Positions 1-12,415 of a DNA stretch of 64,000 bases are shown here, piece after piece. This DNA comes from Leptodactylus fallax (lineage: Eukaryota; Chordata; Amphibia; Anura; Leptodactylidae). The first letter of the stretch is position 1, and every line of letters begins with the position of its first letter. Under the pieces are notes generated by a model that had not been told where the DNA came from, did not search any database, and was given only the letters and a program-made list of their open reading frames with translations. The translations under genes and the position numbers were made by a program. The stretch lies in NCBI GenBank assembly GCA_947044405.1, contig CAMRHE010000067.1, positions 4,355,501 through 4,419,500 on the forward strand, given 5' to 3'.

Positions 1-130
1 AGCTTTGGCTTTCTGCCGCGGCCTTCGCTTACTGATTAGGCTCAGATGAATAGGCCTCAACCGAGGAGATTCTTGTGCCATAGGTTCTGTGGCTGAATAA
101 GACACGGAATCTGCTGCAAAATCGAGAAGG

Positions 131-300
131 GCGCTTATTTTTTCAGTATCATGTTGCAATCTCTGCCTACCATTGAATAAAAAGGGAGGCAGATACAGGG
201 CAGAATTTTGAGGCAAAATCTGTGGCCAGATGGAGCACAATGCTTATTTTTTCAACGTCTTGCTTCACTCTCTGCCTCCCAATGGAAATAATGGGAGGCA
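131..300 (+). repeat. Short repeated motif, two copies plus a distant third
   Basis: Two related units start near 131 and 241. Each reads cttattttttca, a short variable part, then tctctgcctcccattgaa or a close variant. A third copy lies at about 929-978. They probably derive from one interspersed repeat family or an old partial tandem. There is no coding content. Confidence 0.45.
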
Positions 301-1346
301 AAATCGGGCCAATATTTGGTGCTGTTTTGGAGGGAAGATCACCTGACTAGTTTGCTTTGCTGTGCAGTCTGACTGCTCTCTGCAGTCAGACCGCACAGAC
401 TAGTAAGTGATATTATATCCCAGTGATACGTCATTATTACAATCATGTGAATGAATATTCCTTTAATGGAACATTTCACGGTCTGGTGAGCAGTGATACC
501 AATAAATGTGATGGAAATGATCTGGCTCTGATAATCCCATCTGGATAGGCTTTTTTTTCCTGCCTGATGGATATGAACAAAACTTTGCTCAACTTTTTAA
601 TTAAATTTTAGCTTTGGCACAAAGATGTCCTCTAAATGCTCTTTAATGTTTAGCACTTGCATGTCTACAACCCCAGGGAGCTTCAAGTAATACAGCATGC
701 TTGAAGTGCTACATACTGAAAAAGAATAGTTATACCATTGAAATTGGCAGTGTTTGAGTGTTAGGATACAAATTTATTTATATAGAAGCTTTTTGTAATC
801 ATTGAGCTGGGGCGTTCATAGGAATCCAGGGCCCCACTGCAGAGTCAAATTTGGGCCCCCTAAAAAAATGTACCCCCCCTCAGCCCTCCTTAAAGGGGTT
901 TTCCTGGTTTTATAATTGATGACAAACCTTATTTTTTTCAGTGTCTTGCTTGGATTTCTGCCTCCCATTGAAAAAAAAGCTTTGCTTCATTGAATGAGGA
1001 GCTCTTTGAGCACTGTTGTATCCTCAAGATAAGACTCTACCACTGTACGGAATGAGATAATAAATCGGTTAACTAACTGCCAGAAGCCTCTTCTTTACCA
1101 CTCTCCATAGACTTCTGTGCATAAGGTGAGTACAGAGATGGATTTTATACACATAACAGTCTGGGTGAAGATAAGGAGGAGGAGGGCAGACTAATAAGTG
1201 GAGAAGGAAGCATATTTTTTGATGTGATATATTGCAATGTTTCTTATATTCACATGTACTATTCATTTATGAATAGCAGTTTTATAATTGGAGGTATGCT
1301 TTAATTTTAATAATTACCCTGACCCTGTGTCTTGATGACACATTTG

Positions 1347-1512
1347 ATATTATTTATTTTACTTATATAGCGCCAACATATTGCTCATTGCTTTACAGAC
1401 ATTGTCATCACTCACTGTCCCAAGCCCTTGAAGTTTTGGACGAAACTCATGCAAACACAAGGAGAACATACAAACTCCATGCAGATGTTGTCCTTTGAAC
1501 CCATGACCACAT
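1347..1512 (-). repeat. tRNA-derived SINE fragment, minus orientation
   Basis: The stretch contains the reverse complement of a 3' end like ggcgctatataaataa (here 'ttatatagcgcc' near 1365), then the 'ctttacagacattgtcatca' body, then 'ccatgcagatgttgtcc' and a box-B-like 'ttgaacccatgacc'. The middle segment seen in the 3894-4123 copy ('gtgagccccaatgggg') is missing, so this copy is deleted. It is the same family as the fragments at 3894, 5657 and 58460. The family is recognised from knowledge of amphibian and fish SINEs. Confidence 0.65.
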
Positions 1513-3893
1513 ACAACCTGCAACTTCCTACATTGATATTTCTTTCCTTCAGCTTCCTCTTTGCTCAATGTGAAGGTTCACTTGTCTGTATTTGTTTGCA
1601 GAGCAGCTGCTTTTTCTCAGGGAAGATTTCTTACTCTGGATGCTCAGTATATCACTTGTCACCAGAGGAAAGACATAAATCTGGCCATCAAAAATGAGCT
1701 CTGTTAACATCACCGGTAAACACAGTCAAGTAAGAATTATAGTGTTTTACTGTATTTGGCATTTGTGTCGTGCCACTTTTCTGCCCATGTTGCCCATTTT
1801 ACATAGGCAAGATATTAGACAATTATATGTGCATTTCCGTGAACATGGGACATATATTTAAATTGGTGTGTATGGTGTGTTCCATGCTATATTCATTGCA
1901 TTTTGTTATATTGTTCTCTTATTATGTGTTTTTTCTGTATACGTGCCCATTGTTACTGCATCCCGTGCTCCCTTAACTCTCATGTGGTGGTGCATCTTTA
2001 TGCTCTGCATGCTGGGATTTATGGGACACTGTAACATAGTGTCACGTACGGGCTATCCTAGCAGGTGACGCGAGTGCGGCTGTCAGAGGTTGACTCACTC
2101 CACTCAATCTTACACTCCCCCTTCACATAAGGCTGCAAATTGAACATAAGTTGCACCCCAGTACAGTCCACACACCCCAAATACACACTGCCACCACTGC
2201 TGATTCAGGTTCAGCAGCAACCTCACACACATATGCTGGCATCTCAATCACCAACTAAAAAAAGTAATGGGTTCATAGAGCTACACAAAATAACCCTAAA
2301 GTTAACACTTTAATAACAAAATGGTTCAGTGCTATATACACATATAAAAAATGATAACAAGGACACACAATGCAGACAGCTTTGAAAATAAAAGGGAATA
2401 AAAACAAATAATACCCAGGTTTCTGTGTTTTTGGAGGCTGTTAAGAGTTTTGGTTGCCGAATGGACACACCAAAGCTCTCCTTAGCTGTTCTCTCAAATG
2501 TGACCAACAATCTAGGTCTTATTCTCAGTTAAGGCCAGTATCCAGCTACACCTCCCTACCAGGTTGCCCCCCCCCCTCCTTTTACTCCCCACTGGAGAAT
2601 CCTGAGAAAGAAGGATGTTTTCCTGACTGCTGAAAAGCTTTGTCTGGGGTTGAGCTCAGGGTCATTAGCCCTCTCTCCCTCCTTTGACATCTATTTGTCC
2701 AGGGGTAATAAAACTGTTTGGCTGGAGCCAGAAAGGGCTATCTTCCCTTGTATATACATAAAACCACTGAAGCGAATTGACCAGCACCGTAAACATATAG
2801 GACTAACAGGATTAGAGAATTTGTATATAGAACAACACATATTAAAGAAAAATACATAAACTGGGGTTCTTTCATCATCACACATAGCATCACATGATCA
2901 GGGCCGGAAGAAGTGGAATGCTGCAAAAAGATCAAAGCCCAGAGAAGCGTTCTGCATTGAGTGACCCACTTATGAGCAATGAATATAGGAGGATTTTTCT
3001 GCTAAATGTTAGTGCCGCCGTGTTGTAGCCTCTTTGTTGTTTTTTGGCCACTAGATTAATAGCACATGTCCAAGAGGTACATGCTGGAGATAGTAGAGTG
3101 CTACGATTTGCAGGGACACAGAGAATTGATAAGCCACATAGAGGTGGTGATCGCAACAAAAATGTCTTAAATGCAAGGCCAGTTAGATTATTAAAACTGA
3201 TGCCTTTGCTCCATTGGGTTTTAACAATAGAAATGAACTGCATGCCTTTTTTTAAGGTTTGGATTTTATTGTGCGCTGTTTTTGTATTTTTTTTTTTTGT
3301 TGACTATGGTAGCCTTAGAGACAGTGCCTTTAAATTCCGCTCCTGCGCCATGACATACATGTTAGAAAGCATTTGTGCACAAAGTGATTCCCCATCTCTT
3401 GGGACCTGCACCCCCATTGTGTCTTGCTTAGCTGTGCTTGAATAAAGTTGAATTCACAGATTTGTGAGTGCTGCCCACCAATTGAAATGCAGTAATGTTC
3501 ACGGAGCAGAGCACCGCCTATGATGGAGCACCCCCACAATTGTGATGCGTAATGCCGAACTCCCTCTCTGGCTCTGTGGCTCCAGTCCCTGAAGATTTGT
3601 AGAGGCTGTAAGTGCAGGGGAGCAGTGCGGACAGGGCTTTATGTTTCTTGTTTATGGACTTCAAAGTCTTTATAGCAAGGATATAGGAAATGCATATTTT
3701 AGCAAACCCTGGCTCATGGCAATTCCTGCTCCCAACATAGCCTGCCCACAGCGAGCCACCTACTGATAAACCAGGCCTCACATCCCTAGAATCCCCCCCA
3801 TACCATGTGCCATTTATAATATTGACCTCCTCAGATTACAGGACCTCGGTGTAACTACTACCCATTTACCCCTACTAATAAAGCTTTGCATTG
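1513..3893. other. Non-coding stretch, no gene recognised
   Basis: AT-rich sequence with short homopolymers (a C run near 2567 and a T run near 3288). All reading frames are short and lack recognisable domains. I see no splice-flanked exon, RNA gene or complete mobile element. Confidence 0.5.
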
Positions 3894-4123
3894 AAGGCTT
3901 AGTGGTTAGCACTGTTGCCTTACAGGGCTGTGATCCTAGGTTTAAATGCAACCAAACATGGACAGGATCTGTATGTAGTTTGTATAGTCTGCCTGTGCTT
4001 GTGAAGGTTACCTCCAGCAGTTCATATTGTGAGCCCCAATGGGGACAGGTCCAGTGTCTAGGTACAGCACTACAGAAGGTTTTAACGCTATATGATAGAA
4101 TTAAATATATAAATAATGATTGT
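3894..4123 (+). repeat. tRNA-derived SINE, plus orientation
   Basis: The head 'ggcttagtggttagcactg' resembles a tRNA A box and 'ggtttaaatgc' a degenerate B box. These are followed by the family body ('gtagtttgtatagtctgcc', 'gtgagccccaatggggacag') and a 3' end 'cgctatatgatagaattaa' that is a decayed form of the family tail. This is the most complete SINE copy here, but it is diverged and the internal promoter is probably inactive. Confidence 0.7.
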
Positions 4124-4754
4124 TGAAAATTTTATTAAATGTATGTGCCCACCATATTGTGTTTGTTCAGTTCATATGCAAGTAAACCATGGCTCATGTC
4201 TTCCTGAGTGGTTTGATCCATGGTAGTGCAATGATTCATAAAGTTCTCTTCAATAACACATGCCCTTTAAAAACCATTGTCTTAAAGGTCACATAACAAA
4301 ACATTATAATGGCTAAAGTAGATGGATGAGTCCAATGTTGTTATTCAAATTGATCCTACTCATGTATGTCCTTTTGTGAATGCCGCTACCAAACAATCAC
4401 CATAGGTTTTGGGACTACCTATCTGAAAAAAAAATACATTCTAAACAAACAAATGTTTTATGCACATCCTTTATTTTTCATATTTGCCAAACTTTTTTTT
4501 TTTTTTTTTTACCGTACTGTATAAATGCTTGCATTTTTCATGAAATAACAATTCTGGAGCATCTTATTTTATAACTTTGCATTGTATAGTTCCTCTGTTA
4601 TTCCACCTATATTAAATCTGCCCCCTTACCCAATCAAAGCATTGAGTATGTAGGGACACAATCCCAGTTGGTAACACTTAGTTGCCTATTTATTTAAAAA
4701 TTTCTAGTAGGAGTAACAGAGTAACACCACAATGCAGAGTTCTTAGGAAAAATT

Positions 4755-5157
4755 TAGAGATGAGCGAATTTCTCAAAAGTTCGATTTGGCAGTTCGATTC
4801 GAAGTTCCAAAAAAATTTGCTTCGATCCGAATTACTTCGTGGCGAATAAACAGCTATTTCCGGGCTGCAGAGAGCTGGGGTGGGTGGGCGGGCGGCAAAA
4901 TCCTGGAAGCCCTTGGATGCCGCGGTCATGTTTCTCTTTCTCTCTCTCTCTTCAGCACGGATAATTTTATTCATGTGGAAGGATCTGCTAACAAGCAAAG
5001 ACACGCCTACCCAATCACATCACTAGAGAACATCTTGTGACTGTCTGATGTCACAACGGTCCTTACTAACTATTCATTACCGAAATCATGGCGAATCGAA
5101 GATTTCCTGAATTTCAGATCAAATTCCACTTCTGCAGAATCGATTCGCTCATCTCTA
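4755..5157. mobile_element. hAT-like palindromic miniature element with 8-bp target duplication
   Basis: The ends are imperfect inverted repeats starting TAGAGATGAGCGAA and ending TTCGCTCATCTCTA. The same 8 bp, GAAAAATT, flank it on both sides (4747-4754 and 5158-5165), the duplication size typical of hAT transposons. The interior holds a CT-rich tract and no transposase. The element is non-autonomous and would need a hAT transposase from elsewhere. Confidence 0.85.
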
Positions 5158-5165
5158 GAAAAATT

Positions 5166-8100
5166 TATTAGAATTGTTGAATACAAGTATTTACAAACTA
5201 TCACTAAAACTACTATTAAAACTACTATCAATTAAGTTATCGCTTTTTCTCGGTGATAGGTATTTACTAAAATATGTTTCGAGAGAGCTGACAAGTCATC
5301 TTAAAGAGTTCCTAACCTTTCAACAAATTTAGCATAAAAATTAGCACAGTGTATGTACATGAGGAGTAAAACTATATATGGCCATTATATGATTTATATT
5401 TTGCAATTTTTTAGCAATTTATCTGCCAGTTTATCTTTAGTTTCCAGTTCTCTCTGAGCTGGTTGGTGTTGACTAACTGCCAAACACAGTATACAGCACA
5501 TAGAGGAGAATCTGCTCTGTAACTCTCTGATGCATCCTTCACTTGAAGCAAAATCTATGTCAACTCATAGCTGGCATAGATTTCGAGCATCATTTATGCC
5601 AGAGGGGACTTTTAAGGAAAGTGCTGTGATCAGCACAAAAAAACCATTATTACTTCTTATTTATTTATTATGCTTACTTGTATAGCGCCATCTTATTCCG
5701 CAGTATCTGGCATTTATAAAGAAGCAAGGTTTGCACCTTGTTTTTCCACAGAAATCTCTCTAGGATTCATAGAAACGCAGGCATTGATCTATAGGGGGCT
5801 ACCTCCCCAAAGGTGGCACTAGAGTAAGTTTTCCTTTTTCCATCAAGGAGAACATATTTGCATATTCTTTTCCAATATGCAAGATGTAACTCAGCTTAAA
5901 ATGTAACTCAGTGTAATAGGGCATGGGGTGTACAGGGGTGTGCCTGGGACATCATTGACACCAGTAAGGTGATTTAGTGTTTTGTACATAAAACAATATA
6001 TAGAAAACTTTCACCTCCATATACTTTTATTTTGAGTTGTCTGTATAATTCCATTTTTATCAAATAGATCTTTCATTTTTTATGTATTTCCTTCATGCAT
6101 TCTGGAGACTGTTTATAAAAACAATCCCTGGGACAATTTCAGTAAATAATAAGAAAGTAAAAAAGCAAATAACATAAAGATGGTGCTGGCTGGAACCATA
6201 TTCAATGAATTACACTTTGAATAGGCAATCAATCACGCTGACAAATAATGGCCCCAACACGAGAAACTTAAAATACAGGTTCTGGAAAAGGTCATTTCAA
6301 AAGTGATTTACACGCCGCGTGTTTTGTGCACTGTTAGTTTCTCTATGGTCTTAATGCTTTAAAAATAGAAAGCATTTATGTTTTGGCTGAAAAAATTGCA
6401 TACTCTAAATGTTCTCCTTCAGAGATGAAAAGACAAGTCATAGGAAATCTATTATGAATTTTCAAAGTTTATAGCTTAAATGGTTTTATACTATGTATTT
6501 ATTCTAAAGGGAGCATAACACCACAGTTATTTGCCCGATTTGTGCATGTGAGATTTTAGATGGGAGCTAGGATGATGATGACTCCAGCAGAGGAACCGAC
6601 ATGTTTGAGCTGAGGGGCAATGTGGGAAGGAAATGGGTGGCATTAAGAGCTGAAAATGGGTGCCATACCCTTGGCACCAACCCTGGGAGAGAAATGAGGA
6701 CTGCTTGGCTGCTGCTACTTGTCGATAGGTGGGTGAATAGTCTTGTGTGAATAGCCAAGATTTATGGGTGATTATGGGTGTCATCATTTCTTTATTCCAT
6801 TATTTTAATTATTATTATCACTTGATCATCAAATGCGGTGTAATAAATGGGTGCTGCCAGTGCCAGGACTCTGAGGTGTGTGTAACCTGTGCCCCTTACA
6901 TTTCTGAGTTATCAGAGCCAGACTGCAGTTTCCTTCTACAGCTCTTGGGGCTCAGGAGATTTTTTTTCTGCCAATTGTTGTGAAGTCTTATAAACAGAAT
7001 AGGAAAGTAGATTCTGAGCTGTGAGCATCTTCCCCACCGTGTCCTTAAATGAGGAGGAGAAGCAGGAAACCAGGTTCATTCTCCTTCCACCATGTAGAGT
7101 ACATAGGGAATATCCCAAATACAAAGGGCAAAATACAGATGATTGATGAAGTGCAGGAGTACAAAGGGTCACATGCGGAGGAACTTAGATGTAGAGAATT
7201 TTCTGCAAGTGATTTGGATTTGATGTTTTGGATTTATTGGAATCCAATGAGATTGATGTTATGATGTACAGTATTTGGATACACTATGTAGCTGGCAGAA
7301 TATTAGTTTAATCAAACTCTTACCGCCTTGTTAGGACAAAAGTTACCTCTGCCACCTATATATGGCAGGCAGATAGGTTTAAAGTGTAACTGTTATTTAC
7401 ATATTTTTGTTGTACTATTGTATAGGCATTTGCATGGGGAGATGCACAAACAGGCTTCTTAGCCTACCTCCGCAGTACCCACTTTCTAAAGATCTCTATA
7501 TAGTGCTTATATATGTCTAACTAATGTTTATTTTAAAGTCTTTGCCTGCTGAGCAAGGGCATAGCTATAGAAGGTGCAGGGGTAGCAGTTTCTACCAGAC
7601 CCCCCAAAGGTCCCTTTGCCACATAAAATATACCACTATTGTAAATGACAAAAGCTAGGTAGGGGCCCCATTACAGATTTTGCAATAGGGCCCTGGAGAT
7701 TCAAATTATGCTTCTACTGCTGAGTGCTATAGCGTTGATTATAGCCGTTTTTTATCTCTGCCTGCCGGCATCCTACATTTGCTAAGTGCTCCAGTGCTCA
7801 GGACTGCCGGCTACTACAATATCTCTCAATGCATTTCTCAATACGTTGCTGGCAGGGACGTGCTGTGCAGAGAGATAGTGTAGGAGCCGGCTGTAGTGAC
7901 TGCTGGAACGTTCAGCAATTACAGGGTTCCGGCAGGCAGGCATAGAAGCGTTGCTAAGGAGATATTTTAAAGCCTGTTTTCTCCTGTTAGGAAGTGAAAT
8001 AAGTTAATACAGTTTATTACAAAAATGTTCCTCAAGCACCCCCCTCTACACAATAGTAAAAAAGAAATCAAACAACACTTATACTTTAAGAATGGCCAGC

Positions 8101-8742
8101 TACTCATGGACTTGTTCTGTTCTTGCCTCCAGACGACATTTTGACAGGCAGCCATCCCCTGAGCACAATCCTTAATGAACAGTTATTTGGTCCCCGAAAC
8201 ATCTAGTTCTCCATGTTTTCTGTAAAATCTTTAGTGTGTCTCTGTACAGTGGTATTAATACATTACCACTAAAGCCCTAAAGGGAGAGTGAGGCTTATAT
8301 TTTACTGGAGAATGCAGCATGTGCCATATGTCAGTGCGTCAGCTCTGCCATAGTACTATATATGTATGATGTGATGCATACATTGGCTACTAGAGAATAG
8401 TACTTTCTTATGCAATGTATTATGATATGACGGGAGAGTTTAGAGTTTTTAACTTTCTTACATTTTCTTACATATGACACAGATGATGGTTATCAAACCA
8501 TTAAAGAGAAACTGTCATGTAAATTTGGGACACTAAACCTCTAATAGGTCCTTATGGAAAGGTTTAGTGTCCCATATGTCATGGCCATAAGGTTATCCAT
8601 GGCCAAAATAGAGTCAGATGAGTCTCTTTGGCTCCTTGCATAACTGTACATCTGCCAAGAGAAGTCATCTTCAGGTAAGTCTAAGTTGTTTAGTTTTTTT
8701 TTGTTCTTTTTTTTTTTTAAATATACCAAAGGTACAAACATA
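5166..8742. other. Non-coding stretch with small repeat fragments
   Basis: No coding region is recognised. A minus-strand SINE tail fragment sits at about 5657-5714 ('tgtatagcgccatcttattc'). A partial TTAA-type miniature element begins near 8502 ('ttaaagagaaactgtcatg') and has an internal hairpin built from 'gggacactaaacc' and its complement. The rest shows nothing I can name. Confidence 0.5.
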
Positions 8743-9072
8743 TACAGTGACAGAAATAAGTATTTTATCCCTTGCTGATTTTGTAAGTTTGCCCAATGAC
8801 AAAGACATGAACAGTCTATAATTTTAAGGGTAGGTTAATTTTAACAGTGAGAGATAGAATAGCAAAAATAAAATCCAGAAAATCACATTGTAAAAATTTT
8901 AGACATTTATTTGCATTTTGCGGAGAGAAATAAGTATTTGATCCCCTACCAACCATTAACAGCTCTGGCTCCTACAGACCAGTTAGACGCTCCTAATCAA
9001 CTCGTTACCTGCATTAAAGAGACAGCTCTCTTATATTGTCACCTGTATAAAAGACTCCTGTCCACAGACTCA

Positions 9073-10136
9073 ATGAATCAGTCAGACTCTAACCTCTACA
9101 ACATTGGCAAGACCAAAGAGCTTTCTAAGGATGTCAGGGGCAAGATCATAGACCTGCACAAGGCTTGAATGAGCTGCAAAACCATAAGTAAGACGCTGGG
9201 TGAGAAGGAGACAACTGTTGGTGCAATAGTAAGAAAATGGAAGAAATACAAAATGACTGTCAATCGACATCGTTCTGGGGCTCCATGCAAAATCGCACTT
9301 GGTGGGGTATCCTTGATCATGAGGAAGGTGAGAGATTAGCCTAAAACTACACGGGGGGATCTTGTTAATGATCTCAAGGCAGCTGAGACCACAGTCACCA
9401 ACCATTGGTAACACATGACACCATAATGGATTAAAATCCTGCAGTGCCGGTCTCCCTGCTCCAGTGCATGGTCTCCCTGCTCAAGAAGGACCATGTGCAG
9501 GCCCGTCTGAAGTTTGCCAATGAACACCTGGATGATTCTGCGAGTGAATGGGAGAAGGTGCTGTGGTCAGATGAGACAAAAATTGAGCTCTTTGGCATTA
9601 ACTCAACTCGCCGCGTTTGGAGGAAAAGAAATGCTGCCTATGACCCAAAGAACACCGTCTCCACTGTCAAGCATGGAGGTGGAAACATTATGTTTTGGGG
9701 GTGTTTCTCTGCTAAGGGCACAGGACTACTTCACCGCATCAATGGGAGAATGGCTGGAGCTATGTACCATAAAATCCTGAGTGACAACCTCCTTCCCTCC
9801 GCCAGGACTTTAAAAATGGGTCATGGCTGGGTCTTCCAGCAGGACAATGACCCAAAACATACAGCCAAGGCAACAAAGGAGTGGCTCAAAAAGAAGCACA
9901 TTAAGGTCATGGAGTGGCCTAGCCAGTCTCCAGACCTTAATCCCATAGAAAACTTATGGAGGGAGCTGAAGCTCCAAGTTGCCAAGCGACAGCCTCAAAA
10001 TCTTAATGATTTCGAGATGATCTGCAAAGAGGAGTGGACCAAAATTCCTCCTGACATGTGCGCAAACCTCATCATCAACTACAAAAACCGTCTGACTGCT
10101 GGGCTTGCCAACAAGGGTTTTGCCACCAAGTATTAA
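9073..10136 (+). pseudogene. Tc1-like transposase pseudogene (DD34E)
   Basis: Starting at the ATG at 9073, the frame meets stops at 9166-9168 and near 9337 and again just before 9430. A frameshift and a small local duplication of 'gtctccctgctc' then move the reading to another frame. From about 9444 to 10136 it is open and carries the catalytic half of the family: [15 protein letters not shown] and NPIENLW, with 34 residues between the second D and the E. The N-terminal DNA-binding half is still recognisable (motif [14 protein letters not shown]). The product cannot be full length. Its closest relative here is the transposase at 59092-60096. Confidence 0.85.
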
Positions 10137-10344
10137 GTCTTGTTTGCCAGAGGGCTCAAATACTTATTTCTCTCTGCCAAATGCAAATAAATTTATACAA
10201 TGTGATTTTCTGGATTTTATTTTTGATATTCTATCTCTCACTGTTAAAATTAACCTACCCTTAAAATTCTAGACTGTTCATGTCTTTGTCAGTGGGCAAA
10301 CTTACAAAATCAGCAAGGGATCAAATACTTATTCCCCTTACGTC

Positions 10345-10476
10345 CGACAGTAGCACAATATGGGGTATCTCTGCCCCTGTGTGTTGTTTAGGACAGTGGA
10401 ACCTTTAATTAGCACCAAATTTAAGGTGCCTCCTACTAGCCCTATAAGAGGGCACCTGAGATCTCCCTCCACTGTG
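10345..10476 (+). repeat. DIRS left inverted terminal repeat
   Basis: From 'gacagtagcacaatatgggg' to 'cctccactgtg' it is the near-exact reverse complement of 15493-15623. One visible mismatch is 'cagtagcaca' against 'cagcagcaca'; another is 'gagatctcc' against 'gagacctcc'. The outermost 11 bases (10334-10344) are not part of the ITR but reappear in the internal complementary region. Confidence 0.9.
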
Positions 10477-11181
10477 TTTTTTTCTGTCCTGTGTGGGACA
10501 GGTGGACGGAGGTCTCTGGTGACCTCCCGTTGCTAGGGGTTTTTTTTCCTAAAAAAGCTCCTGGATTACCTTTTGGGGGTACCTCGGTCCTTTCCTACGT
10601 TCCTAAGATCCTCCGGTCCTTCGGGCCTTTTTCCGCCCCGCAGCGCAGCGTTACCCGGCTCATCGCTCTGCAGGCAGCGCGATCCCAGAAGTAAGCGGGG
10701 AACCTCTTCGGCCGGAACCTTTTTTCGGTCCCGTGTTCCCCGGGGAAGGAAGCCTTTGCGCACCACCGCGGCCTACTTCCGGTTTTCTCGGAAAAGTGCG
10801 GTAAGTTTGAAAATTGGAATTTTAATGGCAAAATATAGATTTGTTTTTTGCTGCTTGTATGTGGAGCCTCTGGCTTAGGCTTATGCTCCTCTATGTTCCA
10901 TTATGGCATTTGACCTTGTTTGGCGCTGTATGAATATTTTCTTTGTTTGGCTCCTCCCCTCGCTGCTGTATTACATTTAAAAGGGCTTCAGTCCTTTACT
11001 TGGTGAGCTCGTGGTTACTAGCTCCTCTGCTGCGGTTTGCGGTGTCTGGGTTTTTCCTGACGGGATCTTTTTTTCAAGTGACCGATTTAAAAAAGTAAGG
11101 TACTCCTTGGTTTTTTTCTTCTTGTAAGGGATGCTTGGCAATCTTCTATTCTACATTGTCATGTGGCTTTTGATGTTTCAG
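10477..11181 (+). promoter_or_regulatory. DIRS 5' untranslated region
   Basis: Between the left repeat and the gag-like frame lies about 700 bp of GC-rich then T-rich sequence. It contains short open frames with no recognisable domain. By position it would hold the promoter and leader of the element. I see no clear TATA box and make no claim about a start site. Confidence 0.4.
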
Positions 11182-12415
11182 ATGTCATCTTCTGCATCAG
11201 GTAATGGCGATGGGCTTAGGAGGAAAAAGTCCTCTAAACGTAAACACCTAATGTGTTTGGATTGCAATACCCCTTTACCTGACGGCTATGATTTTACCCG
11301 CTGTCGCCAATGCCGCGGACCTCCGTCAGAAGAACCTTCTATAAGAGAGGTTGTCACCTGGGTAAAGGACTATATGGAGGAGTCTCTTAAGGAGATCCGT
11401 TCTTCCATCGCCCAGATTGCCAAGAAACCGCGGGTTGAGACACAGTCCTCCCTACGCATCGCTGACGAAGATTATCAGATAGTGGACGAGACACTCTCAT
11501 CTGACGATTCCACTGAAGATTCCAGCAGGCCATGCTTCCCACTCGAAAAATTAAGCCGGCTGCTGAAGTCCATCCGGTCTAAGGATCGTGATGTTGACGG
11601 GGGAAGCCTCCACGTCCACCTATAGAGGGCCTAGGGTCTTCCAAGTGGACGAGACATTACAAAGATTAATGTCTTCAGAGTGGAAATGTCCTGAAAAACC
11701 TCTTGTGGTCTCTAGGAGGTTCAAGGCTTTATTCCCAGTTGCTCAATGGGATCAATGGGGTCCTCCTCCCAAGGTGGATATGGCGGTGGCCAAACTGTCC
11801 CGCCGCACTATGGTACCATCAGATGATGGATCAAATTTGCACGACGCCATGGACAGGCGCATCGACAATACCCTCAAGAAGGCGTATTCAGCTGCCTCGG
11901 CCCAGACCGCTGTGGCGGTTGCGTCTTGTGAAGTGTCAGCCAAATTACGCACTGACCTGGTTCATCTCGAGAGGGACATCGATTCTGGAGTCTCCAGAGA
12001 TGAGCTGCTAGGGTTTCTAGGCTCGGTTTCCCTGGCAGCTGAATATTTAGCGGAGGCCTCCCACCATCAATTAAGGCTGGCGGCCAAATCTCTGGCACTT
12101 ACCACTGCAGCCAGAAGACCTCTATGGTTAAAACCCTGGAGAGCTGATTTCCCCTCAAAATATAATTTGTGCGCATTACCCTTCGAGCCAGGTAGAGTCT
12201 TTGGCAGTGCCCTAGACGAGATCCTGGAGGGCTTGGCTGATAGGAAGGGTAAAACTTTACCCCAGGCCTTTAGAGGTAGATCTAATTCTGACCGTGATAG
12301 AGGCTATCCGCCTCGTCGTGGACGGCAGTCCCAAAGAGGCTCTAGATATTCCTCTAGAGGCGCCGTCCGGAGATTCCCGAAGTCTGATGATAAAAAGGAG
12401 AAGCCTAGCTTTTGA
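11182..12415 (+). pseudogene. DIRS gag-like ORF with an apparent +1 frameshift
   Basis: The likely start is the ATG at 11182 (MSSSASGNGDGLRRKK), giving a Ser/Lys-rich start followed by a paired-cysteine zinc-ribbon-like motif (CLDC...CRQC). This frame ends at 11625. The next frame, open from 11588 to 12415, continues with an alpha-helical capsid-like region (QTAVAVASCEVSAKL) and an Arg/Gly/Ser-rich basic tail (about 11 basic residues in the last 40) expected to bind nucleic acid. The switch coincides with a run of five G at 11599-11603, so a one-base gain there is the simplest explanation. Programmed frameshifting or two separate proteins are less likely alternatives. The C-terminal part overlaps the RT frame by about 120 bp. 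Confidence 0.75.

Noticed and set aside
2040..2160. Possible LTR edge near the 'gtcacgtacgggctatcc' sequence
   Set aside because: No matching second copy, primer-binding site or polypurine tract was found in the window.
3897..3960. Genuine tRNA gene at the SINE head
   Set aside because: The B box is degenerate, no cloverleaf can be drawn, and the segment continues into the SINE body.
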